Of a DNA stretch of 64,000 nt, positions 38,697-48,439 are shown one piece after another. The notes under the pieces are model-generated. The model did no database searches and was not told the DNA's origin. It saw only the letters and a list, made by a program, of their open reading frames with translations. Made by a program: the position numbers and the translations under genes. Numbering within the stretch: the first letter of the stretch is position 1; every line of letters begins with the position of its first letter. The stretch covers positions 124,001 through 188,000 of the forward strand of contig NZ_AP025245.1 of NCBI RefSeq assembly GCF_021655615.1, given 5' to 3'. The stretch comes from Acidianus sp. HS-5 (lineage in GTDB: Archaea > Thermoproteota > Thermoprotei_A > Sulfolobales > Sulfolobaceae).

Positions 38697-39233
38697 ATGT
38701 GTGATTACAAAATTATAACAAGCGATAGGCCTGTAAAGGAAAGCGGAAAGGCTATAATAGTAAGCAGGGAGTCTTTCAATAAATTGACTTCTGATATGTA
38801 CTTAAAAGTTATGGCAATAGGCGATAGGGAAAAACTAGGTTTGAGTAAAAGTTATTATTACTACATCTTGGATTACATGAAGAAAATAGGTCTCATAGAG
38901 GATAATGCTCTCTCCTTTAAGATAATCTTACCTTTTGTTACGGGAGAAAAAGAATTAAAGTTTGACGATGGTATAATTTATCTTAATGGAAAGCAGATTA
39001 TTTCTATAGACATGTCTTCGAGTAAATATATATGTACTACTTGTCCGGTTTTTGCGGAATGTGTTTACGGTATAAAGAGGATTGCTACGTCAATGAAGAT
39101 TAAAACTCAAAGCGTAGATAGTGAAATTGATGCTAGAAATGAGAAGCTTCCGTCAAAACTTTGGTATTCAGTTATAAGGGGAATTATATCAAAAATTTTG
39201 CCTAGACTTGATTCAATTTATATATATTATTAA
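38697..39233 (+). CDS. Cys-motif protein with helix-turn-helix-like segment, paralogue B
   Basis: About 178 aa from ATG 38697. This start matches the paralogue at 31168 (MCDYKI versus MCDLKF); the longer frame from 38616 is less likely. Shared elements are LGLSKSYYYYILDYMKKIGL (about 50-70), NALSFKIILPF, and the Cys motif CTTCPVFAECVYGIKRIA near residues 121-138. It follows the radical SAM gene by 122 bp on the same strand. Probably a sensor or regulator of the block, by inference. Its end overlaps the end of the minus-strand SRPBCC gene by 4 bp. Confidence 0.7.
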   Translation: MCDYKIITSDRPVKESGKAIIVSRESFNKLTSDMYLKVMAIGDREKLGLSKSYYYYILDYMKKIGLIEDNALSFKIILPFVTGEKELKFDDGIIYLNGKQIISIDMSSSKYICTTCPVFAECVYGIKRIATSMKIKTQSVDSEIDARNEKLPSKLWYSVIRGIISKILPRLDSIYIYY

Positions 39234-39886
39234 GGAGCTTTCATTATAACAGTTATTTCTCCCTTTAAGGAATTTACATCCCCCTTTTGTGAAGTAACAT
39301 CTCCTTTATTGAACGTCAGTTCTACAGTGTTTTTACCGTCAGACAATATGAGTACTATCAGTTTATCTACGCTTTTCACCATTGCGTCTTCGAGTATGCT
39401 CTCAATTTCTTGTTTTTGTACTTTCTTAGCTAGAATCGTCCTCATAGCATACAGAGGGACTTCAGAACCTTCATTTGTTTGAACTACAGTCTTTTTCTTT
39501 AAGTCCTCTTGGAATATTTTTGCTCCTCTTTTATAAAACTCGTCAGCCTGTCTTTTAGCGAAACTCTCAAAAGGACCTTGATAAAAGAAGACTAATTTAA
39601 CTTTAGTTATGTTCTTTGTAGGTAATATTATAAACCTCAAGTTAGCGTTAAGTTTAATCATTCCTTCAGACTTTTTTATTAAGTAACTTATTTCATCATT
39701 ACTTACTATCCTTATAATCTTCAGCTTAATTGTGAATAACCAATGAACGTAAAGTTCCCATCCATCTTCAGTCTCTTTAAGATCTTTAAAATTAGGAACG
39801 TATTTTATCAAATTACGAGGGTTAATCAAGTACTCCTTCACGGTCTCGGGATTTTCATCCGTTTCAAAATCATAGGAGGCCTCCAT
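39230..39886 (-). CDS. SRPBCC/CoxG-like lipid or ligand-binding protein
   Basis: A 218-aa protein. Residues 1-135 have the START/SRPBCC look (ASYDFETDENPETVKEYLIN, then LIKYVPNFKDL, VKLVFFYQGPFESFAKRQAD). The C-terminal 80 residues are a separate beta-rich tail (VELTFNKGDVTSQKGDVNSL with repeated GD motifs). CoxG-type relatives take part in maturation or membrane attachment of redox enzymes. A paralogue with similar layout is at 43756-44376. Confidence 0.6.
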   Translation of the reverse strand: MEASYDFETDENPETVKEYLINPRNLIKYVPNFKDLKETEDGWELYVHWLFTIKLKIIRIVSNDEISYLIKKSEGMIKLNANLRFIILPTKNITKVKLVFFYQGPFESFAKRQADEFYKRGAKIFQEDLKKKTVVQTNEGSEVPLYAMRTILAKKVQKQEIESILEDAMVKSVDKLIVLILSDGKNTVELTFNKGDVTSQKGDVNSLKGEITVIMKAP

Positions 39887-40411
39887 ATATTCAGCTTTTT
39901 TAACTATATTTTAAATTTTACATATTTTAAACCTTATATTTTACGTAAAAGGTAGTTAAAAAGGAAATAAAAATGGATTAGCTCAAAAAATTTATCTTTG
40001 TTTTCCGTTAATACAACCTAATACGTATAATGAAAATGAAGTTACCTTCCTTATATCTATGAATCTAATATTATCTTGTAAGAATTATTTTTGTAATATG
40101 ATTTGTGTATATCTAAAAAAGTAAGGCTTTCAGTCCTTTGTAAAAAGATAGACACTATATCTCAACTGACAGTAACAATGCTGACGTATATTATTGGGAA
40201 AGTGAAGCTTAAAAAGCTTTAACCCCTACTCGTTAAGCTACGGCGGAGATTCTGAAGCAGGAAGCTTCTTCTGTTTGTAGTCACTTGATAACGAAGTATA
40301 TTTTTAAAATGCTTTTATCCATTTTACTAAATTTAAAAATTTCAATGAATACATAAGTTCCTCTAGTTAATATAAAACTAAATTTCTAGAGCTTGATCAA
40401 TTTAAATAGAA
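39887..40411. other. 525-bp gap with a possible TnpB-like C-terminal relic
   Basis: No intact gene. Around 40160-40300 a plus-strand reading gives short pieces (DSNNADVYYW, and in another frame ILKQEASSVCSHLITK) that recall the C-terminal end of IS605 OrfB/TnpB proteins of Sulfolobales. There are stops and frame changes between them. The rest is AT-rich with no clear structure. Confidence 0.25.
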
Positions 40412-41773
40412 ATGCTTAAAAACCAAAAATATACTGTGTACCTCATGTCTTCCATATCTAGAGTTGCGGCATTAGGCTTAATAGGAACAATAGTTGAATG
40501 GTATGATTATTACTTATTCATATATGCGGCACTCTTAGCGTTTCCTACAATATTCTTTCCCTCGAATAGCTACTTAATCTCAATACTAGCTTCAGTATCT
40601 TCTTATGCAATAGCCTTCTTTGCAAGGCCTTTAGGTGCAACAGTATTCGGACATATAGGAGATAGACTAGGAAGGAGACACGCTTTGAGCTTCGATCTAG
40701 TATTAGTAGGAATAGCAATGATCTCAGTGGGGCTAATGCCATCTTATTCTGCGATAGGGCTATTAGCACCCATAGCAATATTTGCCTTAAGGTTCATGCA
40801 GGGACTTGGAGTAGGAGGGGAATGGGGTGGAGTAGCAACTTGGGTATCAGAGCATGCTACATCAAGAAGAGCTTTAATAACCTCATTAATAGAAGTAGCC
40901 TCTCCTATAGGCTTTATAGGTGCTGCCACAGTACTGTTAGCCTTTAGTACGGACTTTACAACTATTGGATGGAGAGTAGGCTTCATAGTAGGAGGTAGCA
41001 TAGCTTTTTTAGGAGCTTTCCTAAGATATTTGGCAACGGAAAGTTTACCATTTGAAAAGATTAAGACTGAAGGAAAAATTAGCAAAATTCCATCAATAGA
41101 AGTTTTCAAATACGCTTGGAAGCCAATAATATTGCTAATGTTGGCGATAGGCGGAGTATTTATGGCAGTTTACATTCCTGCAACCGTGATGCCAAGTTTA
41201 TACTTAAAGGTCGTAGGGAAGTCTTTAGGTTATCCTTCATACATTAACTTCCTTGGAATTCATATGCCTATAACTTCTGCACTAATCTATATTTTCTCAA
41301 TTGCAGGATTAATATCAACGCCGATATTTGGCTATTTAGGAGATAAATTAGGAAGGAAAAAGTCACTAATATTAGGAGATATATTAATAGCGGCTTTTGC
41401 ATATCCGTATATTTATGGTTTTCTTAGCGGAAACTTAGGCTTAGTATTAGCAATGCAGTTCTTAATAGGTTTCGCTGCTTACGGACCTTACGCATCAATG
41501 GCTGCATTTTATCCAGAAAGCTTTCCTACTAGATATAGATATAGCGGTGCAAGTTACGGAATGCAATTGGCTGCTGCAATTGAAGGAGGCTTAATGCCTA
41601 TACTTTTAGTTGGTCTGCTAGGTCTTCCTTCACAGTATTTAGCTAATTCGTGGATAGTAACAACTTTCTTAGCAATTTGGGGGATAATATCGGCATTAGC
41701 GACGTTGGGATTAAAGGAGACTAAAGGAGCCAAATTAGTTGAGGAAAAAGCCGTAGCAAGACAATCGAGCTAA
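40412..41773 (+). CDS. MFS transporter, metabolite:H+ symporter type
   Basis: A 453-aa permease with twelve helices. Motifs: GTIVEWYDYYLFIYAA in helix 1, GHIGDRLGRRHAL (loop 2-3) and GYLGDKLGRKKSL (loop 8-9), RFMQGLGVGGEWGG in helix 4, ending GLKETKG. This is the MHS family (citrate, proline/betaine, shikimate and similar organic acids). The substrate is not deducible. A second in-frame ATG at 40448 (MSSISRVAALG) suits a TATA-like AATTTAAAT near 40398 and may be the real start. Confidence 0.88.
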   Translation: MLKNQKYTVYLMSSISRVAALGLIGTIVEWYDYYLFIYAALLAFPTIFFPSNSYLISILASVSSYAIAFFARPLGATVFGHIGDRLGRRHALSFDLVLVGIAMISVGLMPSYSAIGLLAPIAIFALRFMQGLGVGGEWGGVATWVSEHATSRRALITSLIEVASPIGFIGAATVLLAFSTDFTTIGWRVGFIVGGSIAFLGAFLRYLATESLPFEKIKTEGKISKIPSIEVFKYAWKPIILLMLAIGGVFMAVYIPATVMPSLYLKVVGKSLGYPSYINFLGIHMPITSALIYIFSIAGLISTPIFGYLGDKLGRKKSLILGDILIAAFAYPYIYGFLSGNLGLVLAMQFLIGFAAYGPYASMAAFYPESFPTRYRYSGASYGMQLAAAIEGGLMPILLVGLLGLPSQYLANSWIVTTFLAIWGIISALATLGLKETKGAKLVEEKAVARQSS

Positions 41774-41930
41774 AAGATCTTCATCATTTTTATCATGTTT
41801 TTCATCTTTCAATTCTATCGTATAGTTTTTATTAACTCTTTATTAAGACTTGCCATTTTAGTCATGAATTTCTTCGTATAGCAGTTTTTACGGGAATTTC
41901 TATCGCTTAAATATTTTCATTTTGAGATGT

Positions 41931-42050
41931 GATAAAATAAATCTTATCCAATGAGGAGGATTTTAGGCTTTACAGCGAATTATTTAATCTTCTTCTATTG
42001 TTATCGTTTTTAAGGTTACTTAACTTTGCAAGGATTTTCCGATAAAAACT
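41931..42050. repeat. Dispersed ~120-bp repeat, copy A
   Basis: Lies in the 395-bp gap 41774-42168, which otherwise holds nothing I recognise. It matches 53661-53781 along its whole length with small indels. Shared blocks include AATTATTTAATC, ATTGTTATCGTTTT and CTTTGCAAGGATTTT. The ends are related to each other in inverse sense (TAAAATAAAT...TTATCC versus GGATTTT...GATAAAA). A miniature non-autonomous element or a regulatory RNA/terminator module are both possible. Confidence 0.6.
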
Positions 42051-42168
42051 ATTCGTAGTTATACCGCACTGCTATATCACGTTTTTCCTTAATTCTTCTA
42101 CTGCTCCATCCATAGATATCTTGTTCAGTTATCCATTCGGGGGATGTATACATTAATTTCTACTACTG

Positions 42169-42447
42169 TTAGTGTATCAGTAAGAGGTTATGTAAATCCA
42201 CAAATAAGTACAAGCCAGCTAGCGCATAAGCTGGGAAATATGCTTTTCGCTTTAATAAATAATAAACTGCAACAATTACAGACACTTTTAGGGCAGTCAT
42301 GAGCGTAAAAAATACGTAAATGTTGTTCTCGAACTGACTTAGGAAAAAGTTCTCTTCTATTAAACCTTCCTTTATTCCTATCAATGTCGTTAAAATGTCA
42401 AGAAAGGAAAGTGAGAGTAATAAGCTTATAACGAGTGATACTTTCAT
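42169..42447 (-). CDS. Small membrane protein, DUF5658-like
   Basis: A 92-aa protein with three hydrophobic helices. The opening LLSLSFLDILTTLIGIKEGL with its conserved D-x-x-T, then the N-x-x pattern in HNLLLIH, is the look of DUF5658 proteins. Function unknown. Isolated on the minus strand between the MFS gene and a secreted-protein gene. Confidence 0.55.
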   Translation of the reverse strand: MKVSLVISLLLSLSFLDILTTLIGIKEGLIEENFFLSQFENNIYVFFTLMTALKVSVIVAVYYLLKRKAYFPAYALAGLYLFVDLHNLLLIH

Positions 42448-42606
42448 ATGATTATTTTCTTTCTTTACTTATAAAAGTTTTATATGTTTAAAATACTACT
42501 TTTATATTAGATATTTTACTAAGTTTTATCTTTATGTATAAATATATACATTTGACCACTATGTTTATTAACTTCTCTTTTAAAAGTATATAATTAAGGT
42601 GAAAAT

Positions 42607-43104
42607 ATGAATTTAAGAATAGGAGAGCTAGTAGCGCTGGTAATAATTTTAGGAGCTCTTTCAATAGGCTTTTTAGGAGATAATCAAGCAGCAAATTTAA
42701 GTTATCCGTCTCTCTCTATGGTAGATCATTACACTGGAACTACTTGGAAAATATGTAATTCTTATGTAGGAATTGCTAAGGAATCTCACTTTACTTGTCT
42801 ATATAAGTTAGGTAATTACCCAGTAGCTTTCGCGAATTATACAGATAGTGGAGGAGACATACTTTACGTTACTGAGATAGTTTTTCCTAATTCGCAAGTT
42901 GCGCATAGTTATATGCTAAGTGCAGCTCCTTCATCAGTAACTTCTGCAAATAACGGGTATGTATCTACATACATTTCAGGTTACACAGAAATAGTATACT
43001 TACAGCACGGTAACAGAGTGATTGAAATATCTTTTATAGGCTCTTCCGGATTGTTACCGTCCACTACATCTTTAGAGGATTTAGCTATTGCTGTGCTAGG
43101 TTGA
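42607..43104 (+). CDS. Membrane-anchored extracellular protein, unknown
   Basis: A 165-aa protein with one N-terminal anchor helix (LVALVIILGALSIGFLGD). The rest is a predicted beta-rich outer domain with two cysteines close together (ICNSYVGIAKESHFTCLYKL), probably a disulfide. I recognise no family. It converges with the minus-strand gene at 43085, overlapping by 20 bp at the 3' ends. Confidence 0.6.
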   Translation: MNLRIGELVALVIILGALSIGFLGDNQAANLSYPSLSMVDHYTGTTWKICNSYVGIAKESHFTCLYKLGNYPVAFANYTDSGGDILYVTEIVFPNSQVAHSYMLSAAPSSVTSANNGYVSTYISGYTEIVYLQHGNRVIEISFIGSSGLLPSTTSLEDLAIAVLG

Positions 43105-43486
43105 AGGCTTTTAGAGAGTCCAGTAATTCCCTCAATAAGTCCACCTCACTATTAACTTCTTTTTCTAATATTCTTTTTAAAGGAAGGATCCTATTAGTGG
43201 AAAACTTGAGGAATAATGCAGTATCGTTATCCGTTAAAGGAATAAGTTCAACCTCTATTCTGTCCTTTAAATCCTTATCCTTATAAACTTCCCACATGAT
43301 CTTTTTATCAAAGATAAAAAGCTCCGCGTGATACTTATCATTAATAACGTATTCATAGGGGCCTGTTTTATCTATCTTATTCACATAGTAAAATAGCTTA
43401 ACTAGCCCGGAAGACATAAAGAAAGCTTTCAATTTTCTATAGTTACAGGAAAGCTTCGTTCTAATGATAACGTCTTTCATACCCAT
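43085..43486 (-). CDS. SRPBCC-like small protein
   Basis: A 133-aa protein with a START/SRPBCC-like arrangement: N-terminal strand and helix (IIRTKLSCNYRKLKAFFMSS), central strands (YEYVINDKYHAELFIFDKKI) and a long C-terminal helix (VDLLRELLDSLKAF). Similar in plan to the two longer proteins at 39230 and 43756. Function unknown. Confidence 0.45.
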   Translation of the reverse strand: MGMKDVIIRTKLSCNYRKLKAFFMSSGLVKLFYYVNKIDKTGPYEYVINDKYHAELFIFDKKIMWEVYKDKDLKDRIEVELIPLTDNDTALFLKFSTNRILPLKRILEKEVNSEVDLLRELLDSLKAFNLAQQ

Positions 43487-43755
43487 GCTTTAATTTTATG
43501 ATTTTTAATGTTTTCTTACCAAGAAAGCGGTTAAATTAATATTAACTAGGTTAAACTTTTTATCTATTAAGGACAATAATTTCTCTAATTAATGATAATT
43601 TAACTATTCGAGATAAAAACAAAAACATTAATTGGAATGGGAAGCATCTTATAAAAATTAGAGTAAAATATATTTAAGCCCATTATAGCTATACTATTAA
43701 AAAGAAAAATACAAATAAAAGATAATTATAAAAACTTAATTCCCAATTTATTCTT

Positions 43756-44376
43756 ATGTTAGAGAGGGAAGTTAAGGGAACAATTGAGGAAGACGAGATG
43801 AAGATTCTATCTGACGTTTATGATGTGAATAACTTAAAAGAGTGGTGGATGTTCTTGAGGAAGATAGAGGTAATTGATGAGGAAAACTATAGAGCAGAGT
43901 TTAGGGTATTCATGACTTTTAAATTTCACATGAAGAGGACTTTGGGCTCACATGAGGTTACTCACGAGGGAGTGATGAGATTTCCAAGGGCATATTTTAG
44001 ATTTATTGTAGAGACAATTCCTTACAAAAATGTAAAAAAGGTAGATATAGTTATTAGAGGTCAGTATAGTGGACCTCTAGAAAGGCTTGCTAGACTTCCT
44101 ATGGACATATTTTTAAAGAACTTTCTGCAAAGGCTTGCGGAGAGATACAAAGGTAAAGAGGTCGAAGAAAAGCAAAGTGTCCTTTCTCTCATAAATGAGC
44201 AGTTAGAGGCAAGCAGAGAATATAAGGGAGAGATAATCCTTCACTTAGATGAATGTACAATAATTTTCAAGCAAGGAAAAATGAAAGAGATTTCCTGCAA
44301 CGGCTTAAAAGGTGACGATGCATTAAAGGAGTTGGTAAAAAAGGAGAATGCAAAGATTAAAGTTGAATACAAGTGA
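43756..44376 (+). CDS. SRPBCC/CoxG-like protein, paralogue of the one at 39.2 kb
   Basis: A 206-aa protein. The first 140 residues are SRPBCC-like (EDEMKILSDVYDVNNLKEWW, VDIVIRGQYSGPLERLARLP). The stretch Y-x-G-P-x-E-x-x-A matches that of the 39230-39886 protein (FYQGPFESFAKRQ). Both have a separate C-terminal beta tail (EYKGEIILHLDECTIIFKQG). A role in ligand or lipid binding, perhaps in assembly of membrane enzymes, is inferred from the fold only. Confidence 0.55.
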   Translation: MLEREVKGTIEEDEMKILSDVYDVNNLKEWWMFLRKIEVIDEENYRAEFRVFMTFKFHMKRTLGSHEVTHEGVMRFPRAYFRFIVETIPYKNVKKVDIVIRGQYSGPLERLARLPMDIFLKNFLQRLAERYKGKEVEEKQSVLSLINEQLEASREYKGEIILHLDECTIIFKQGKMKEISCNGLKGDDALKELVKKENAKIKVEYK

Positions 44377-44378
44377 TC

Positions 44379-45464
44379 TCACTCTTTGTACTCTTTAACT
44401 AAGCGGTAAACCAACAAATCAGCAGAGAGTGACGATAATCCTGTAAGCAGAAAGAGCAGAGAATAAAGCTTAAGAGAAATTAATGCGGTAAAAATTCCCC
44501 CGGTTATAACACTTAAAGTAGAGTCGAGTAAGCTAAAGAATGAAGTAGCTGTAGTGCTGTAATTCATCTTCTGCAGCAATGCAGCCTCAGCTAAAGGTGA
44601 TCTTAAAAAATCCATTGCTTTAATGAGTAAAATCATTCCCAGGAAAATTATTGGAGAAATTGAATAAAACCTTACGAGGGAAATGTAAACTAGAAAGTCT
44701 GCTAGTGTTAAAACTAGGTAAACCTTATTTGAAATTTTGTGACCAAAGTATAAAAAGAATACAAGGGGTAATTGAAAGATAGCAAAGTACAAGCTTAAGT
44801 AATCCTTGGAAATGTAACTGAAGGCTGATATGAAAACTACTGAAAGAATTGAACCTATGAAAACTCTCCTTAAAGTGGCAAGACTTAGCAATGCTGTTAT
44901 GAACTTTCCTTCAGTCTTAAGGAAATTCACAAAGCCTTTAAGCTGAGGTTTCTCTTCTTCGTAACTTAAATTAAGGGAAATTATAACTCCAATGAATGAT
45001 ATTCCTGAAATTATTGCAAGTAAATATTCCAAGTTAATGTAAGATGAGAAGTAATATAGACCTAAACCTATAACTTGAGCAATGAAAGTTGAGGACATCA
45101 TAATTGAATAATCCTTCTTAGTGAAGTCCTTCTGAATAACTACTATTGCGGAAAAAAGTGCGTCAGCAAAACCCGAGATTATTGAAATTATAAGAAATAC
45201 TAAAAAATTCTTCTCCAGGACGAGGATAATAGGAATTGCTAAATTTAACAGTGAAGAAACTACCAGACCTCTTTTTATCCTTACAAGCACTAGGAGAAAA
45301 TAGGAGAGAGTTTGAGAGAGGAAGCTTAATGTTATTAATAAGCTGATTTGAGCATATGATAGCCCGGTCACGCTCATTATTGCAACGTAGCCGAAGTTCA
45401 CAAACCCGAAAAATGTAGAATAAACTGATCTAAACAGTATCACTTTATTTTTGTATGATGACAT
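44379..45464 (-). CDS. MFS-like permease
   Basis: A 361-aa membrane protein with ten to twelve helices. It has a short central loop (NLSYEEEKPQLKGFVNFLKT) dividing two halves, as in the major facilitator superfamily. The G-x-x-x-D-R-x-G-R-x loop motif is weak or absent, so the substrate is open and the family call is by topology. It converges closely (2 bp) with the SRPBCC gene. Confidence 0.65.
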   Translation of the reverse strand: MSSYKNKVILFRSVYSTFFGFVNFGYVAIMSVTGLSYAQISLLITLSFLSQTLSYFLLVLVRIKRGLVVSSLLNLAIPIILVLEKNFLVFLIISIISGFADALFSAIVVIQKDFTKKDYSIMMSSTFIAQVIGLGLYYFSSYINLEYLLAIISGISFIGVIISLNLSYEEEKPQLKGFVNFLKTEGKFITALLSLATLRRVFIGSILSVVFISAFSYISKDYLSLYFAIFQLPLVFFLYFGHKISNKVYLVLTLADFLVYISLVRFYSISPIIFLGMILLIKAMDFLRSPLAEAALLQKMNYSTTATSFFSLLDSTLSVITGGIFTALISLKLYSLLFLLTGLSSLSADLLVYRLVKEYKE

Positions 45465-45594
45465 AGTTTTCTAGAGAGTCTTTATGTTATAGTTAAAAAG
45501 CTTATATATTGGGCTTATAATCTTCCGTCGAAATTCATGATAAATTCCGTTAATAGTAAAAAAATTTTAAATATGATAATTATAAACTTGACTT

Positions 45595-46734
45595 ATGAGA
45601 CTTGTAGTAGGAACAAACTTTGATGATAAGCTAATAGGAGAGTTAAAGAAGTACCCAGTTAGATACATTTTCGGCAGTAAAACCAAGACCTTAACAGGAC
45701 ATGGTAGAGCTTCTTTTGTCTTACCTCAAGTTGACGATGAAAGGCTAAAGGTTCATATACAGCTAGCTCATGATGCAGGGATTAAATTCCTCTATACAAT
45801 GAATACAGCAACGTTAAACGGTAAAGAGTATTCTGAGAAATTCTTAGAAAGTTTAAAGACGGAAGTTAATAATCTTGTAAACTTAGGAGTAGATGGTTTT
45901 ATTGTTGCAATGCCATTCCTAGTGAATTTTATAAAGAATGAGTATCCTAACGTGGAAGTTTCAATATCGTCGTACTCCAGGGTTTATAACATAAGAGAAT
46001 TCGAGGAATACGTAAATATGGGAGCAGATACTATAATCCTTCATGAGGACGATAATAGGAATTTCTCATTACTTAACTCCTTATCTAAATATAGGAATAG
46101 GGTTGATATTGAACTCATATTAAATAATTCATGCCTTTGGGGATGTCCTTATAGGAGGACTCATGATATAATTTCTTCAGTAACCTCGCAGTCAGACTCA
46201 GAAGTTAATGCTTGGTTTGAGTATCCAATACTCTTCTGTGCAACTGACGTTAGAAATGATATAGCAAACATTGTAAGGATGAGGTGGATAAGACCTGAAG
46301 ATTTAAGGCATTATGAAGAGATAGGAATCGATAGATTCAAGATAGCCGGCAGGAACAAGAAAACTGATTGGATAATAAGGGCAGTAAAAGCTTATTCCCA
46401 AGGTAAATATGAAGGCAACTTGATAGACATAGTAAGTTATCCACAAGGTAGAGCAGTTCCCGCAGTAATGAAGAAAATAAACGGACCTAACGATTATGAC
46501 GTTCTAACTCAAGTTTACGTGGACAATACTAAATTTCCTCCAAATTGGTTATCTTACTTCAAGTATAATTCTTGTGAAACTAGAAGCTGTGAAGAGTGTA
46601 GGTACTGTGATATAATTGCTGAAAAAGTAATAACCATAAACGGGAAACCGTTAGCCGAAGTTAATTTACCTAAAATAAAGCCTCCAATTGACCTAATTCC
46701 GAGGTTTACTAAGGATGAAGGTAAGGGTCATTAG
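45595..46734 (+). CDS. U32-family peptidase-like / UbiU-type protein
   Basis: A 379-aa TIM-barrel protein. Features: [53 protein letters not shown] and [11 protein letters not shown], typical of the U32 family. Cysteines [16 protein letters not shown] (about 178-193), an LFCATDV Cys and [12 protein letters not shown] near the C-terminus are candidates for an FeS site, as in UbiU/TrhP-type members. Those act in anaerobic hydroxylation of quinone or tRNA rather than proteolysis. The target here is unknown. The MBL-fold gene overlaps its 3' end by 20 bp. Confidence 0.75.
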   Translation: MRLVVGTNFDDKLIGELKKYPVRYIFGSKTKTLTGHGRASFVLPQVDDERLKVHIQLAHDAGIKFLYTMNTATLNGKEYSEKFLESLKTEVNNLVNLGVDGFIVAMPFLVNFIKNEYPNVEVSISSYSRVYNIREFEEYVNMGADTIILHEDDNRNFSLLNSLSKYRNRVDIELILNNSCLWGCPYRRTHDIISSVTSQSDSEVNAWFEYPILFCATDVRNDIANIVRMRWIRPEDLRHYEEIGIDRFKIAGRNKKTDWIIRAVKAYSQGKYEGNLIDIVSYPQGRAVPAVMKKINGPNDYDVLTQVYVDNTKFPPNWLSYFKYNSCETRSCEECRYCDIIAEKVITINGKPLAEVNLPKIKPPIDLIPRFTKDEGKGH

Positions 46735-47395
46735 GCTATATGAGCCTGAATTTTTTGGAACTGTGCTTAGCCATAACGTTACTATAGTAGAGGGAGGTCC
46801 AAGTGGAGGATTAATGATGGTAGACACGGGTTTGCCTGGATATCTGGAATTGATAGAGAAGGAACTAAAGAATGCAGGATACTCAATAGAGGACATTTCT
46901 GACGTTGTTATTACTCATTACCATATTGACCATTCCGGTAACGCTGAGGAAATAAGGAAAATCGCTAAGGCGAAAGTTTACGCTCACGAAAGTGACTTAC
47001 CATTCCTTTCTAAAAGTGAGCAGATCTTCAATTTAAAATATGAAGACGTTAAAGACGAACTGAAAGTAAGTAAAGAGGATTTCGATAAGACCGTAAAAAG
47101 GATAAACTCGATGAAGTTCACTCCAGTAAATGTTGATGTAAAATTGAAAGGGAATGAAGAAATAGGAGAGTTCAAAACAATTCACGTTCCCGGTCATACT
47201 CCAGGTCACATTGCATTATATAACGGTGAAGTTCTGATAGTTGGCGATGCAGTGAGGAACATAGGAGGTAAGGTATTGCCTCCCTTAAAGTTCTTTTCAT
47301 GGAATTATGAAGAAGCTAAGAAGTCATTTGAATTATTATTGTCCATGAAGTTTAAATACATGATACCTTTCCATGGAGATGTTATTAACTCGTAA
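46715..47395 (+). CDS. Metallo-beta-lactamase-fold hydrolase
   Basis: A 226-aa hydrolase. Metal ligands: THYHIDHSG (HxHxDH, about 68-76), GHTPGH at about 151-156 (first His), VGDAV (Asp, about 170) and PFHGD near the C-terminus (last His). [18 protein letters not shown] segment leads into the fold. Likely a thioesterase or sulfur-oxygenase-like hydrolase; substrate not evident. Translationally coupled to the U32-like gene by a 20-bp overlap. Confidence 0.88.
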   Translation: MKVRVIRLYEPEFFGTVLSHNVTIVEGGPSGGLMMVDTGLPGYLELIEKELKNAGYSIEDISDVVITHYHIDHSGNAEEIRKIAKAKVYAHESDLPFLSKSEQIFNLKYEDVKDELKVSKEDFDKTVKRINSMKFTPVNVDVKLKGNEEIGEFKTIHVPGHTPGHIALYNGEVLIVGDAVRNIGGKVLPPLKFFSWNYEEAKKSFELLLSMKFKYMIPFHGDVINS

Positions 47396-48434
47396 AAGAA
47401 GTAGTTAGATTTACGTAATCCACTGAAAATTTTCTCTTTCCAAACTTCATCATTTTCTCATCAAGATCTTTTCTGCTGAGTTTATCCAAAGCAGAAAGCA
47501 AGGACTTAACGGAAGCTGTTAACATCCTAAGATATTCCTCATCTCTCTGATCTGGAAGGTCAACGTTTGAGTGGTAATAAGGTATTAGATCGTCGTTATA
47601 AAGAACTAGTGAAGGTATACCTTTTTGGATGAAAGAGAAACTGTCAGAGAAGGGGGTAGGCATTTCTATTCTCTTTAATGGAAAAAGTCCTGCGAAATCC
47701 CAAAGATCTGGAGTAGACGAATAGACTACTCTACTTGGGTATAGTGCATCAAAAATTACTGCTGAGAATACGCCGTCTTTAGGGTACTGCATTGAGCCTG
47801 TGCAACATCTAGGCCCTTCCTCTGAGGAAAAGAACACTAGCTTTAATCCGTGGCTTTTGAGCTCTTGCAGTGAATTAATTGCGACATCTATTGAAAAGAG
47901 ATTATCGTGGAACCCTGAAAGCCAGTGATCCACATGTGCACCTAACAAGATGTAGTCTTCTCCTTCATTTACGGTAAACTCCAAGTTATACGACGTTGTG
48001 TCTTTAAGGTAGGATTCTGCGTTAATTTCAACCTCACCTTCTGGCTTAAAAGGTAAGAAAACTACGGGTATCTTCGAATCGGGCATTATTATTCTTCTGG
48101 TTTTTCCTTCTTCGTAGAAAATGATTCCCTCTGCTCCCTGTTGTATTGCGTAAGTGTAGAAGTCCTTAACCTTAAAAGGGTGATCCGGAAAAGGGAAGGC
48201 TAAGATTTCTCTCCCCACCTTACCTTTTGCATGGCCTTTAGTGTAAGGAGCTAGGGATGAATTAACTTCCTTTCCTCCTATCCTTACACTGTAGTTAAAA
48301 ACCCATTCCTTTGTATTCACTTCTACCCTTCTTGATTGAAATTTTAGAGAATTCTCTAGATACTCAAGGATTTCCTTCTCTTTTTGTGAACCGTGAATTG
48401 TTTCGCCTAACTCCATTAGTTCTGTGGAAATCAT
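47385..48434 (-). CDS. M28-family-like metallopeptidase
   Basis: A 349-aa protein. Zinc-ligand-type motifs in M28 order are LLGAHVDHW (His, Asp; about 160), GFHDNLFSID (Asp; about 175), SSEEGPR (catalytic Glu-Glu; about 204), FDALYPSR (Asp; about 229) and PYYHSNVD (His; about 305). The N-terminal 150 residues include a PA-like insert (AIQQGAEGIIFYEEGKTRRI). No signal peptide is seen, so it is probably a cytoplasmic aminopeptidase. Its 3' end overlaps the MBL gene end by 11 bp. Confidence 0.8.
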   Translation of the reverse strand: MISTELMELGETIHGSQKEKEILEYLENSLKFQSRRVEVNTKEWVFNYSVRIGGKEVNSSLAPYTKGHAKGKVGREILAFPFPDHPFKVKDFYTYAIQQGAEGIIFYEEGKTRRIIMPDSKIPVVFLPFKPEGEVEINAESYLKDTTSYNLEFTVNEGEDYILLGAHVDHWLSGFHDNLFSIDVAINSLQELKSHGLKLVFFSSEEGPRCCTGSMQYPKDGVFSAVIFDALYPSRVVYSSTPDLWDFAGLFPLKRIEMPTPFSDSFSFIQKGIPSLVLYNDDLIPYYHSNVDLPDQRDEEYLRMLTASVKSLLSALDKLSRKDLDEKMMKFGKRKFSVDYVNLTTSFTS

Positions 48435-48439
48435 AATAT

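Noticed and set aside
40160..40300. Possible TnpB/IS605 relic or guide RNA region
   Set aside because: Only short fragments resemble the OrfB C-terminus, in different frames; no hairpin typical of an element end was found, so no mobile element is claimed.
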